Shown one piece after another: positions 11,050 through 23,189 of a stretch of 64,000 bases of DNA (position 1 is its first letter; each line of letters starts with the position of its first letter). The translations under genes and the position numbers were made by a program. This DNA is from Castanea sativa. Its lineage: Eukaryota > Streptophyta > Magnoliopsida > Fagales > Fagaceae. The notes below the pieces were generated by a model, which worked only from the letters and a program-made list of their open reading frames with translations, was not told the origin of the DNA and ran no database searches. The stretch spans positions 60,408,757 through 60,472,756 of the forward strand of contig NC_134023.1 in NCBI RefSeq assembly GCF_040712315.1, in the 5' to 3' direction.

Positions 11050-13290
11050 TATAATTGGGTAGATCTAAGTTGGGTTTCATGTATTAAGATATATGTTGCT
11101 CAAACATATCAAGTGGTATAAGGTTGATCCAAGAAACAAGTGGAGAAAAATTATTTCATTAAAACTCGACACAAGCTGCTATCAGGGATTAATGGAGAAG
11201 CTCGACACAAGCTCGATCTATCGAGAATTACAATTTTAGAAATCTCAGATCTTAAATTCGGTCCATGATAACTTGGATGATTAGAGTTTTTCTCTACAAC
11301 CCTAGTCATATATAAGGCTTATTTTAAAATTAATCAAGTACGAAAACAGAGACCTAAAACTCATATACTCTATGAGAAGCTATTGCATTTGTACACCTTA
11401 GGGTTTTGTAATCAAGTGCTTCTTGATTTTCATTGTTTAGAAGTGAAGAACTTTGTAGCCAACAACAATCAATCAAATTGCTGGAGTTAGTCACGTATTA
11501 GGATCCGTGAAAAGGAGTTAATCACAGATTGAAGATTTGTGCAACAAAAGAAAGAAGTTTGCTACAAGATCAAGTTCAATTGGATATTGAAACGAAGGTT
11601 CACTTGTAGGTTGGTACTTCGGGATAGGGTAGGGTAGTGGTAAAATTCCTCATACTTGTAACCGCTTGATTATTGATTAGTGGATTCTTGGGAGTAATGA
11701 CTTTAAATTCACCCAGTGAGGTTTTTACCTTGCGAGAGGTTTATCCTATTCGTCAACAAATTACCGTATTATTTATTTTCTGTTGCATATGTTAGGATTT
11801 GTGCCCTTAAATCCTATTGTATGATGTTATGTATGACTTAATATTGTGATTAATAAAGTTGTTTTATTATTATCTAAAATAATGGTAACATGAATATTTG
11901 GACATTATCATATAGTACATGAGATGCATAGTATGTGATTTATATGATTTAGTCACAGAAGATATAGATCACAAGTTTTTTGTAAACTCAGAATTTTAGT
12001 TTGTAGTCGGTGATGAAATTGGACATTTCATTTGCGAAGACTGTAACATATCAACTAAGATGATTTGTCTTGATCGTGGAAATGAAGATTTTTAGTTGGT
12101 ATGTTGATATGTTTTAAGAGTTAAGCATATTGAATGAGATCGCTGTGAGATTTATTATTCTCCTAACTACTGTCAAATGAATCATAAATATCAGGACTTC
12201 TATTTACATGAACTCTTAATCCTGAGAGAATAATGACCAGATCATGAAGTGTAGGTTACTTTGATATATCAGGAGTGAGATCTAAAGTTACTATCAAAAC
12301 CTCAGTATGTTGGACAGCCACATTTAGTGTTGATGGAATATATATTCTTAAGATAGAATTCATAATCTCTTAACGGAGATATAAAATATTCCCTTGAGAT
12401 AAATTTAATGGGTTTGGTTATTCAGAGTGTTAGGCCTAACCACTTTAGTAAGGAGTTACTAAAGTATATATTTATGAAATTCAATTTATAAATATATGAT
12501 GAATAACATTAAAGGATTCAACCAAGTACTCAAGGAATTAAGATGTAGTAATTTACAAAGTGGCAGTTTGCATTCATGACTTTGTATTACTATGAATATT
12601 TTATGAAGGGGTTGCATGTACAATAAAGTCTTGGGATATAATTTATAAATAAGGCCTAGAGTACAACTATATTTATATAGTGGTTTTAAATATAGTTAAT
12701 GGTAACTTTGGACTTGTCAAGAGTTGACAGAAAAACCTAAGGCCCATTGGAGCTAGTGTCTTATTAGTCCCTTTTGGTCCCATTCTAAGCCACACACTTA
12801 AGCCCAAATTAAAATGACCTAAAAAGCTAGCCCAATTAGATAATCAGTTAGATATCAAGGGAGAAACATACAGAATTTTGTGTGAGAGACATTATTGTAA
12901 ATTGGTGTGTATATAAGTGCGATACACTCTACTATTCTTCCTTGGAAACTGATTGAGAGACCACACTTCTTGGGCGTTAGTGGAATTGGAGTGAAGATTA
13001 AAAGTGTTCTCAAGTATTTCTGATCTTTGGTTTTGAATTTTACCGCACCAAGGTACGCTTTCTTATTCTTGAATTTTGAAATTTACATAGTACATGTTAT
13101 CAATTGCGAATAAAGTAGATCCGTTAATTTTTCGCTGCATATATTTTGCATGCGATACAAACATGTATTTATCCAACAGCATATTAGTTATTTGGTGATT
13201 TGTTGGTGCTTCCACGATTTACATGTAATTTGACATAATTAACTAACTTGGGTAATTGAATTAATTAACCGGGGTCAACTTATTTTAACC
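11050..13290 (+). mobile_element. Older LTR-retrotransposon fragment split by a younger solo LTR
   Basis: Sequence at 11050-11789 and 13179-13290 reads as one LTR-like unit once the solo LTR is removed. The left part has typical LTR leader phrases (ACCTTGCGAGAGGTTTATCC, CGTCAACAAATTACCG) and the right part ends AACCCAACA. The exact left end is not clear. No gag or pol is present. Confidence 0.55.
11790..13178 (+). mobile_element. Solo LTR, 1389 bp, with 5-bp target duplication GCATA
   Basis: It starts TGTTAGGAT and ends ATCCAACA, an imperfect inverted repeat with canonical TG...CA ends. It is flanked on both sides by GCATA (11785-11789 and 13179-13183). No internal domains occur, so it is a solo LTR left by recombination between the LTRs of a full element. 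The start resembles copia-type LTRs; that assignment is inference. Confidence 0.9.
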
Positions 13291-13365
13291 CAACAACACA
13301 CATATATACTTAGATTAGGCTAGAGTAGAATTTTTATCTTGTATATGGCAAAAAAAAAGGGGGAA

Positions 13366-13715
13366 ATTACAATTTACCCATCTGTGGTTTGCCCAAAATT
13401 TATTTTGTCTACTAGTGATTTGAAATTTGACATTTTACCCATCTGAAATTAGCTAAGTTAGAGTTTCGTAACCCACCTTTGTTAAAAACATGGCTAAATA
13501 TTTAATTTTGCTCCATTTTTATATCTCTCTCCTCTATAAAACACAAAATACATAAAAATACAAGATCAAATAAGATGCATAATGAGTTTAATTAAACCAT
13601 AGGTATGCAACTTAAATTTTGGTCAAATCTCAGGTGGATAAAAGTGTCAAATTTCAAACCACAAGTAAACAATTTAAATTTCGGCCAAACCATAAGTGGG
13701 TAAGTTGTAATTTGC
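13366..13715. mobile_element. MITE with about 27-bp terminal inverted repeats, family M2
   Basis: The left end AAATTACAATTTACCCATCT mirrors the right end GTGGGTAAGTTGTAATTTGC. Sub-terminal inverted blocks (TGACATTTTACCCATCTGAA against GGTGGATAAAAGTGTCAAAT) add symmetry. A partial inverted copy lies at 29958-30235. The ends resemble non-autonomous Mutator-like elements; the target duplication is obscured by A-runs. Confidence 0.75.
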
Positions 13716-13729
13716 TAAAAAAAAATAAA

Positions 13730-15090
13730 TAAAGTAGGTTTTATTATACTACACTTTACAATTTATTTTATCCTCGTTGGATTAGAATTTTTATTGTAGA
13801 TCAAGTTTATTTTATTTCTACATATTTCTAACCTATAAAGGAATATTATAAAAATATGAATATACATGGTAAAAAAAAAAACAGAGAATAGAAGAATTAA
13901 TTGAATCTAAAAAAACTCCCTCTCAAAAAAGAAAATTGAATCTAAAAAAGGATATCTTAAGAAATTTGTTACTAGTAAAAAAATAACCATTTAGATGAAT
14001 TTTTTTGTGGTATAGATTTATAGTCAAAACTACACGCTATTAAGAGCTTTTAGAATTTGACGAATACACTTTGATTAAAAGATAAAGTTATATAAAATGA
14101 GTAGGCTAATTCTTTTCCGAATGTATTTATCACTTATAGAAGTTTTTTGATAGCACCTGTTACAATTTCTTATACAAAAAGAAAATTTTTAAAATTAAAA
14201 CGGAAAAATCTTATTTAAAATTAACTATAATAAGAGTCTTGTAATTCAGTAGCATTATCTGCTTTCTTTTTTTCATGAAAACTTTGGCTGAAATCACCCT
14301 TCCTTGTTGTTGTTACTATTAATTTCTTTGGCAATAAAAAAGAAAGAAAGAAAGAAAGAAAGAAAAAAAAAAAAAAAGACTAGTAAATTAACCATATTAT
14401 CAATTGAAAGAAAATATTAGCAAAACTCAAGTACAAAAAATTAAATACTAATTATGCATTTCAAAATTTGAGAAGATTTGGTTTTTAATAAACAAAATTT
14501 CTAACATGTATATGCATTGTTTTTATTGATTCTTAAATATAAATAGATATAAGTAATTTCTCTACTTGTTTGTACTCAATTAAATGTAATATTGTCATAT
14601 TGATGAGAGAAGGATCTATAAAAGTTTTGGAAATGTAAGAATTGAGTTAAGACTTAAAAGAGAAAAAATAAAGAGTAAACTCAGTAAATACTTGACAATC
14701 CTTCCTTGTACAAGTATCGAAATTAAAAATTAAATAATAAAAAAAAGGGTTTTTTGTAGACTTTTTTTTTTCTTCTTATATTTTTTTTCATTGTACAAAC
14801 CGTTTACTGATTCTCTTCTATGGTTGAGTCTATATGCCAGCTGTAGCTGAAATTTGTCCCTGCATTCCCATGAGTATTTCAAACTTGCCAGGAAATACGC
14901 ACAAAAGACTTGGTGCAACATCGTGAAGCACAGGTCTTCGCTATCTAGTCGTTTTTCTCCGCTAAAAGTACTACACACCACCATTTTTGAATCATAACGT
15001 CGACCAAGACAATCTTCTTCTCAAGAAAATGAGTATCAAAGACTAAAAAATGGCTTGAATCAATGTCAGCATGACTAGAAAATGCCGATT
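13730..15090 (+). repeat. 1.3-kb block, direct copy 2 of 2
   Basis: Collinear with 6235-7520 over its whole length, with an extra stretch near 14785-14925 and a GAAA run near 14338-14365. It includes the SINE-like segment at about 14236-14340 seen in copy 1. Short ORFs (14730-14984, 14945-15136) have no recognisable domain and are not conserved as frames in copy 1. Confidence 0.75.
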
Positions 15091-15519
15091 GGTTGGCTTG
15101 CAATGATAAATCATCACGAGTGCGCAATTTTGGCATGAAAAATATGTCACCACACTAATACCAAGAAGCAAGGACCGAAAATTAAGCATTGATTAAGTTA
15201 CACTTTTGTGATTCTTTGTTTTTGTTTTTGTTTTTTTTTTTCTTAAGACAACTTAATCTATCAGATAGGATTTGAATAATTCATTGTTAATATTACATTG
15301 TTTAATAAAATTTTATTAACTGCATTTTCTCACTAATTCACCCTTGGATTGAATTCTCTATATACTTGTAAAATAGCGAGATTTTTAAAGATTAAGAATT
15401 AGTTCATTTATAAAATGTTTTAAGTTTCAGGTTTTTTATACATTCAAATTATACACAAAAACATAAAAGATTTTGATATTTGAGATGTCTCAACGTGGGC
15501 TAGATGGGTGGTCAACTAT
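15091..15519. other. Intergenic, no gene seen
   Basis: AT-rich sequence with T-runs near 15218-15242. No gene, and no repeat structure I can define. Confidence 0.5.
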
Positions 15520-15722
15520 TAAGTGTGTTTTGCTCCAAATTAAAAAGCCAACTTATTTTACTATTCAACTAATTTTTGCTACTCTTCATGGGCTCCACTA
15601 CACCTTTTGATATTATTCATAAGTCTCACTATATTATTTCAGCTAACTTTTACATTTATCTACAGTACTTTCAGTAAAAGTTTTCAATTTTAGCAAAATA
15701 AGCGGATCCCAAATAGACCTTA
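15520..15722. mobile_element. MITE, inverted relative of 5236-5396
   Basis: About 200 bp between GTGTTTTGCTCCAAATTAAA and CGGATCCCAAATAGACC. The interior (AGCTAACTTTTACATTTATC, TTTTAGCAAAATAAG) is the reverse complement of MITE sequence near 5236-5396. Non-coding. Confidence 0.5.
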
Positions 15723-16419
15723 AGCAAAAATGGAAGCCCTTCAGGACTTAGGCTAGGTTTCCAAAAAGAAACCCATTGACTTAATTTTCTAAGAGAGGCC
15801 TAATATCTGGAAAACACCGTTACTTTTATTTTATTTTATTATTATTATATATATATATATATATTTACTATTATAAACACATTTACTATTTTTTCCTCCT
15901 AAAAATTAATGGCTTTGTATAATAAATTTGATCTCGCTTAATTATTTGCACCGTAGGGTTTGGTATTTTTAGTTACAATGGATAAGAGATTTGAATTTTA
16001 AATATCTTCGTTAGAAACAGCAAAAAATGTCAATTAATTACCATTTTTATTTTCATTACATGGTGATCCAAAACTACATGATGTTCACAAAATAAGAAAA
16101 TAATAAAAACAGCATGATAGTAATTATGGAACCAACTTTTCATATAAAAAAAAAAATTTTAAATTAAATAATGAAACCAACTAGATGAGAACATTACATA
16201 GATTTGGGCCATTGCGATATATGAAAATAAAATTCACCAGTTGTTTGAGTTGATGTAATAAATTTGGATACTAACCTGCATAATAATTTTTTTCGAATTT
16301 TTTTGGGATACATAGATATTGGGGGTAGGGGGATTTACTGTGTAGTCGGTTTGTATAAAGTCAGTTATTTACTTTTCCAAATGTATGTTGATCCTACATA
16401 GGCTTGGTTTTTGCTAGAA

Positions 16420-16600
16420 TTTTGAGGATTTGGGGTTTGATGATGATTTTCGTGATTCCTTATTAGTTGAGCTGCCTGGTTCATGTGCTTTTAAGGTTGC
16501 TATTGAGAACCATGGAAGCCCAACAAATGCTTGCATTGAAAGGTGTTCGGCCGCTATTTTTCTTCATTCCTTAAAGAACCAGCTCAGGTTGTGATACCAA
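16420..16600 (+). other. Short exon-like fragment, unassigned
   Basis: The plus strand reads open from a Gly-Phe-Asp-Asp-Asp stretch to about 16590, with mixed residue use unlike the surrounding AT-rich DNA (for example VELPGSCAFKVAIENHG). I do not recognise the family. It may be a captured exon or chance. Confidence 0.2.
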
Positions 16601-16774
16601 AGGATGTTGGTCGACCAAGCACCTCTTCACAGGCTTCAAACACCAAATACCAAATAGATATAACAAAATAAAATCCAAATCATCATAAAAGTACATGACC
16701 TAAGCACAGTCATACAGTAAAATACCAAAAGACAGATAGAACTAGAGTATCAAAGTAATACTCGCAACTAGATA

Positions 16775-16880
16775 ACCCCATCAACCCTGGTACTAATGTG
16801 TCCCGCACGACTAGAACCCAAACATTAAGATGAGGCAGACGAGAAGCTTGACTGCTACTCTCTCTTCCTAGGGTCTAATG
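16775..16880 (-). mobile_element. tRNA-like SINE fragment, family S3
   Basis: The minus strand carries GGGTTCTAGTC (B-box-like) within sequence that matches 38440-38560, where the minus strand reads GGATTCGAGATG. Two copies with the same internal order support a small SINE family. Ends and target duplications are unresolved. Confidence 0.45.
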
Positions 16881-17317
16881 AAAAATATGTGAAATCTTGG
16901 AAACAAGTCAGTTCTCGTGTAAAGGATTTACGGTTGAATTGCAAGATTGATGTACTTCTAACCCGCCCTTGTCAAATTACATGGGTCATCTATGAGAATG
17001 AATAAGTCAATGTCCATAGCTGGAGGTGATATTACATGCATAGACCCACGTACAGGGGGTTGTGCATGACAGATTGACGAGTCTCCAATCTCCACATGGC
17101 CACATTCATTTTTCTAAATTTTCACGGCCAACGATATTCCAATTCATCATCTTCCAATGAAGAAATTTCTAGCATATATAACAGGAAAAAAAAAAAACCA
17201 TTGCTTCAATTATAAAGCAATTATCATTTTGATTTTTTAATAAGAACAGATTTTCATATTTGAGTTTACTTAACGTGAACTAAATGGGCCCTTCAGGACT
17301 TTCCAATTATAGAGTAA

Positions 17318-17747
17318 CTAGCTTGTAACCCCATGCATATATATTAATACACTTAAAGATATATAATAAGATGCTAAATATAATTCCTATATATAAAATT
17401 TAAATACTATTGATAGTCATTTTTATGTTTTGTTAACTCTTTAAAAAAATTTGTAAGGATAATATTAGGTATAAAATGTAAATTTTTCATGTATTTTTTA
17501 AATTATTGTGAAGCACTATTTTTTTTTTTTTTTTTTTTACGATTCATTTATTCTAAACTCTTTGGTTTTTTTACTTAATAACTCACTTGAATGAATATTT
17601 ATGATGTGGTCCCACATTTGATTCTAAAATTAAAAAATAAAACTCTTTAAGAATAAATAATTTATGACACATGGCACAAAATTGGAACTCTAATTTGAAA
17701 TTTTAATTTGAGTTTCTCTCAACTTTACCTATTATTATATATATAGA
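17318..17747 (-). mobile_element. Small Helitron-like element, 430 bp
   Basis: On the minus strand it begins TCTATATATATAATAATAGG directly after an A and ends CAAGCTAG directly before a T, the 5' TC and 3' CTAG termini and A/T target expected of Helitrons. It has no terminal inverted repeats or target duplication. The sub-terminal hairpin near 17330 is degenerate. It has no coding capacity. It lies between landmark C and landmark A of the surrounding repeat array. Confidence 0.7.
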
Positions 17748-18059
17748 TTATCATTGGCTAATCCATTTCAGTAGAGTTTGGTTGAAGAAGAACTTAGGCT
17801 AGGTTTCGAATAAAACACCCATTAACATTTCTAAGAGATGCCCAATTTTTTGAAAACATAACCCGTCACCTCTTCTAAAACAAAACTCTAACTAAACACA
17901 TTTATTATTTTCCCCCTTAAAAAATACTAATGGCTTAGGACATTTTAGCATGCTTCGTATAATGAATTTGATTGAATCCTTAATTTTTTTATTTATTTTA
18001 TTTATAGAGTTTCAACTTATGGTTTCCATTTTTTATGATTGTGTTCTTTATCTTCAGAT

Positions 18060-18160
18060 TAAAACATTAATCGGTTTTTGGTGTAAGCGGAGATTAACCT
18101 CAAATATCTTATTCAACCATCAGCAATTTTACTAATTGAGCTAATTGGAACCCACATTGA
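18060..18160 (-). mobile_element. tRNA-derived SINE fragment, family S1
   Basis: Minus-strand relative of 40487-40637 and 5445-5545: the plus strand reads TCTTATTCAACCATCAGCAA and CTAATTGAGCTAATTGGAAC. Truncated. Confidence 0.5.
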
Positions 18161-19560
18161 ATCATTAATTAATTGTATTGTCGTTAAGGTTTTTAATTTT
18201 TTTTATAATTTTTTTTTTATAGTTATAACATGAAATGAGAGATTTGAATTCCAAATATCTTTATTAAAAATAACAAAAAATCCAAATAAGAGATGAATTT
18301 TATTTTCATGGCATGGCAACCCAAATCTACATGATGTTCACAAAATAAGAAAATAATATAGACAACTTGATACTAATCATAATATTTTAGACTTAATTTC
18401 ATCCCTAATCTATTGGGTTCTGGTTTTTTTCATAACAGAGGGTTGAACCATGTGGTACAGATCATACCTAAATCCAAAAGATTAGGAGCACAAGAGGGAT
18501 TCCAAAGATTTCGTTCTTTTCATTTTTTTTCCCCTCCACTTGAAAAGGGACATTTGATAATGGAACAAAGTGGAGGAACTTTCCTATCTACCTCATTCAA
18601 TATTTTCTAAAGCTTCTAACCCTGGTCAATTTTAAAAGTCAAATATACCAAATGCCACGTTAACACCAATTTTTATAATTTGTTGAAATAGTTGATTGTA
18701 AACATAAAAAAATAAAAAAGAAGTATCCATCACTCATGGTATACAACTTCACCAGATTGTGAAATTGTGTATGAAATGGACATGTCTTAGATTTATAGAA
18801 ATAGTTATGGGACATATATATTTATTTGGCTTTTATGTGTAAGAGTAATCTGACCTGCCATTGTCAGATTACATAGATCACCTTACTACCTATGAGAATG
18901 AATGAGGCAAGGTCCACAGCTGACCTTTGTACAAGGGGACGTGTTCTGTGCATGATGGATTGAAGGGTCTCACAAGTCCTACATTGATTGTTCTACATTT
19001 TCATTGCCAACGATATTCCAATCCATCGATTCCAATTCATGAAAGAAATTTCTAACATAGCAGGAAAGATATTAATGCTCAAATTGATTATTATCCCCAA
19101 ATAGGGGCGAAACTAGGAATTTTTGCTGAGGATTACTCCTATTTTTAAATACTATCTATTATAAAGGATTTTTAAAAATTCTTGAGAGGGCCACGGCCAC
19201 CACACCCATGGCTGTAGTTCCACCCCCTATTAATATGGGCAAAACTTTATTTCAAGAATAACAAATTTATAGTTCTTATCCACTATATCCAAACGAGGTG
19301 GTATTACATGTAGTCAAAATATGATAGATTATTCCTACCACCACCACGTTGTCTATTGTTGGATGGATGTTGGTGAAAGAAAATATATTAGATTTTGGTA
19401 CTTGAGTTGACTTAATGTGGGCTAGATGGGTGGTTAACTATTAAGCAGAAGTGGAGGTCCATCAGGACTTAGGCTGGGTTTCAAATATGAAACCCATTAA
19501 GTTTTCTGAGAGAGGCCCAATTTCTTAAAAATTCTCTCATCAGGTTGACAAGATTGAAGT

Positions 19561-19796
19561 CATTGATTTTTGGAGGCACTGTTAAATGACAAATCTATGA
19601 AATTGTGAAGACTGAAGGACAGTCAAGCAACAAGTCGTGCAGTAGATTGAATTCATACAACAACCTATCTAGTGTTGGAATTATACTACAAGTAGTTGGT
19701 TGTAGCCTTTAATTACAGTGTTATCGTTTTGTAAGAAGTTAGTTACTTAGTTTGCCGAGGGAATGCTGATACAGTAAACTAGTTGCTAACCCTCTA
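19561..19796. repeat. Short segment shared with 40650-40830
   Basis: The phrases ATACTACAAGTAGTTGGTTG and GTTATCGTTTTG recur at 40720-40770 as close variants. In both places RLK-derived sequence follows: exon 2 relic here, promoter fragment there. Non-coding. Confidence 0.45.
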
Positions 19797-20275
19797 ACAA
19801 AATCTTCTTTTTCCAAATTTAGAGCAGGATCCAGAATGTCAAGCACTTGATTGGGTGAAACTTCTTTAACAAAATCAAAAAAAGGTTCAAGCTATCTTTG
19901 AAAAAATTAATTATTTGTGGGTCTTTTGCCTGTGAACAGCTCTAATAATAGTATGAAGTAATTGTAGATATCACTGGGTCCTTATTTCTCATACCATACT
20001 TTGCAATTGCAAATAAAATTTTTATTTGATTGATCTAATTCCATATAAAAAAAAGGAAAAAAAAATATAATCTCACTAGTTTTGAAGGAGCTCTTTAGTG
20101 ACATATAATAGGAACAATATTATGACAAGCAGAAAAGTTTTTTCAAGGCATACTCTATCTTCTACAAGATATTCTTATTTGAGTTATATTTCATACTAGA
20201 AAGTATATTAAGAAGTATTGTGAAAAAACATAATTTAAAGTTAAGAAATGGTAAAATTATTTGAGTTACTTCATC
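19797..20275 (-). pseudogene. RLK relic: exon 2 (part) plus intron of a fourth RLK copy
   Basis: The stretch 19797-20010 is homologous to the first part of exon 2 of RLK1-3 on the minus strand (phrases for KRPT, LLLELF and the GDIYNY region can still be read) but has indels and substitutions that break the frame. The adjoining 20011-20275 matches the single RLK intron, including TATAAAAAAAAGG-type sequence and TTCTACAAGATATTCTTA. Exon 1 is absent. It is an older, more diverged copy than RLK3. Confidence 0.8.
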
Positions 20276-20761
20276 CTTATTCCAGGGTTTTTTTTTAAAA
20301 AAATTATTATTATTATTTTTTTTACTTTTTCAACTTTTCCTACATATGTATAGTGAATAACTATGAAGACAAAATGGCACAGCTACCACCACCAAAAGTG
20401 AGCAATTTAATGACATGTAAATACAAGAAAATTATAAAATATTTTGGAAATACAAAAAATATACCCTTTCTCCTCTCTTTCGATGTTATTAAACCTTAGT
20501 CCCTTTCACTTTCTGTTGAGAAAAAGAAAGAAAAAAAAAATTAAAAGGGCAGGTGCCAACTACACAACATTGGATTTCTAATTGGAACATAGAATTGCCC
20601 TAACTCTGCCATGCCGTTTTGTGGATTTGACATCTCATAAATTAACTATAACATTGTTCAACATTTTAGGGATGCAAGTGATTAGGATATGATAGGAGTC
20701 ACTTAGCCGTGGAAAGAACTACCTCAGCATCGTTTGTAGATGACTTTGTAGTCCCAACTCT
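20276..20761. other. Intergenic, no gene seen
   Basis: AT-rich with homopolymer runs. No coding potential or repeat that I recognise. Confidence 0.5.
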
Positions 20762-22020
20762 CTAGTTACTAAGGCAGCATGCTGGAAATAATAGGCCCAA
20801 AGCTGTATTCAACCACACCCCAGCGCTTTTTTTTTCTTTTTTTCTTTTTTTGGGCTTGAAACTAGACCCAAGTGTTGTTTGGGACCAAATGCCATAATTT
20901 AAAATTAATAGAATTGGTGGGTGGGTTTCAAGTGATAAGTGATAACCCAATAGTAATGATATTCTTTATAATGCCCTATATATGAGTTTTAAATCTCACC
21001 CAAATCCATAATTCTTTATAGTGCCCTTTCTGACCATCTACCCATTTAAAAAAATAATAATAATAAAAAAAAATGGTGGGCCAATTTTGAGGTAGAGAAT
21101 AAGATAGTCAAAATTATTTGATGTTTCCATCCTTCTTTTTAGATATTTGAAACTTAAAAATTTTAGTTGTACTGAAAAAAAGAAAAAGAAAAATATAATG
21201 TGTAATAACAATAGTTAGAAGAATATGGATCACTTCAAAAAAGAATATTATCAATAAAAAACACTAAAATAATAGTATTATATATTTAGAAAATAGAGAT
21301 ATAGAAATTACTTTTAAAAACTTTTTAACTTCTAGAAAGAACAAATCATCTACGATAAAATTTTGAGAATAAAGTATACATTTTATATCACATTTCAAAA
21401 TAATGATATATTTCCATACATTGCGTGACTGTGATTAGTTAGAATAAAAATGGCTTACAAGTTTTACTCCTGATCATCACAGAAGACAAAGCGAACATAT
21501 ATTAGCTTCATTTTGTTTTTTGAGGAAAATAATTTATTAGGAAGGATACACGGGGGAGTGAATGGAACTCGAGGTCGTCAACTAAAGCTCCAAGAGAGAT
21601 GCATGTAATGGGGTTTTCACGTTGTACATTAATGCACAGAAAGAGGGCGCCCATCAAGTGTAGAGGCAGGGACTATTTTAGATTCAAGACATTCAAAGTA
21701 TATATTTTTCTCATATTTTTTGTTTTCACTTCTGACCATTCATTGGTTCTTTTCTTGAATTGGAAACTGGCCGATTTCTTCATTAAGATTGAATATTATA
21801 TACGTAAGATGCAACTAGGGTCACATTATTTAAATGTTAAAATAACGTTATACTTTGTATAATGTTAAATTCATAAAATAAAATTCAAAATATGAAATTG
21901 ACTCTCTATTTATTTCAAGTACTCTTCAAGGGATATTATTTAAAACAAATCAAAAAAAAAAAAAAAAAAGGAGATCTTGTTAAGCATAAAAAAGGCTCTC
22001 ATTACAAGATCTGCAAATTC
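20762..22020 (+). repeat. 1.3-kb block, copy 1 (second copy 22085-24540)
   Basis: Opens with TGCTGGAAATAATAGGCCCA and runs through sequence repeated, in the same order, at 22085-22390 and then 23905-24540. Landmarks shared with copy 2 include GATCACTTCAAAAAAGAATA-like near 21228 and TTCTTTTC(T/C)(T/C)(G/A)AATTGGAAA near 21750. A third trace of the opening lies at 57200-57330. Short ORFs (20762-20950 minus, 21599-21862 plus) have no recognisable domain. Confidence 0.7.
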
Positions 22021-22615
22021 CAAAATTTTTGTAAAACCTGGTGTTTCCGGGATCCAAATTCCAAAATGTCATAAATAGGTCCAAGGATACTGGAAATAAT
22101 AGGCCCAAAGCTATATACAACCGCACCCCAGTGCCTTTTTTTTTGGGTCTTGAAACTAGACCCTAGTGTTGTTTGTGTCCAAATGACATAATTTAAAATG
22201 AATAGAATTTGTGGGTGAGGTTTGGGTTTCAATAAGTGATAATTCAGTAATAATAATATCTTTTATAGTATCATATATCTAGGCTTTGAAACCCACCCAT
22301 TCTTCATGACCATCTATCTATCTAAAAACATAAATTGGTGGGTCAATTATTGAGGTAGAGAATAAGATGGTCAAAATTATTTGATGTTCCCGTCGTGCTA
22401 TCTAAATATTTTGGTATGGGAAAAATGTCTTTTCTTGTAGAGAATTTGTTTTGAATTCTGTTGTTGTTCTTAACTTCTTCTTGTGGCCTAGTCTCGTTTT
22501 TCTTTCGTGAAAGAACGTCTTTTGAACCATTAACTCTAACTTCATTGTACTACAAGACAATGTTATTAATATTGTTTGGTAACCAATGGTTAAAGAGTCA
22601 TTTGATGTGATCAGA

Positions 22616-22620
<5 letters not shown>

Positions 22621-22652
<32 letters not shown>
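22621..22652. repeat. (AT)n microsatellite
   Basis: Sixteen uninterrupted AT units. The minus-strand ORF across it (22402-22668) is an artefact of this run. Confidence 0.95.
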
Positions 22653-22655
<3 letters not shown>

Positions 22656-23189
22656 TACTTGAAACCATTATCTTTTAAAATTAGGGATCATTATGTCTCA
22701 TTTAAAAAAAAAAGCATTTATGTCAATTAATAATTATAAAAAAAAAAAAAAGCTGGAACAGTACATTAAAGAGCTTTAAAGCAAAAACTCAAATTTTATC
22801 TTACTTTTTCCTTAAGAATAATGCTAGAGATACAAACTATTTTACAAACTGCTGATATGATAAATTATTATTAGTAAATAAAAACGTGATATTAATGGTA
22901 AGCGTAGATGAAAACCAATAAAAGGTTAGTCATATCAACATTTTGTAAAAATGTTGTAAAATAGTTTGTGTATACCATTACTCCTCCCTTAATACTTTTA
23001 TTGAAATTTCAAAAAGTGTGACTGTTTATGCTACAAGCCTTAAGGCAATTATAGAAAAACTCTCAATGTTATGAAACAATAGAAATTTAAAATTTTAATT
23101 ATGAGAAAAAAAATACTTTCTCTTTCCTTTTATTTTATTTTACGTGGGATAGAATTTTACTCTAATAGTCTAGTCTAATTTAAGTGTAA

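Larger units (their letters stand above)
15745..19560 (+). repeat. Tandem array of a large A-B-C repeat unit
   Basis: Three landmark segments recur in fixed order. A (GACTTAGGCTAGGTTTC...CCCATT) is near 15755, 17790 and 19465. B (CATGATGTTCACAAAATAAG) is near 16065 and 18325. C (CGATATTCCAATCCATC-like, then AAGAAATTTCTAACATA-like) is near 17130 and 19015. The pattern A-B-C-A-B-C-A implies units of roughly 1.7-2.0 kb. Further single landmarks lie near 31970, 37300, 38860, 39190, 42450 and 49190. No gene lies inside; the short ORF at 18413-18610 has no domain and its region recurs at 37570-37660. Confidence 0.65.
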
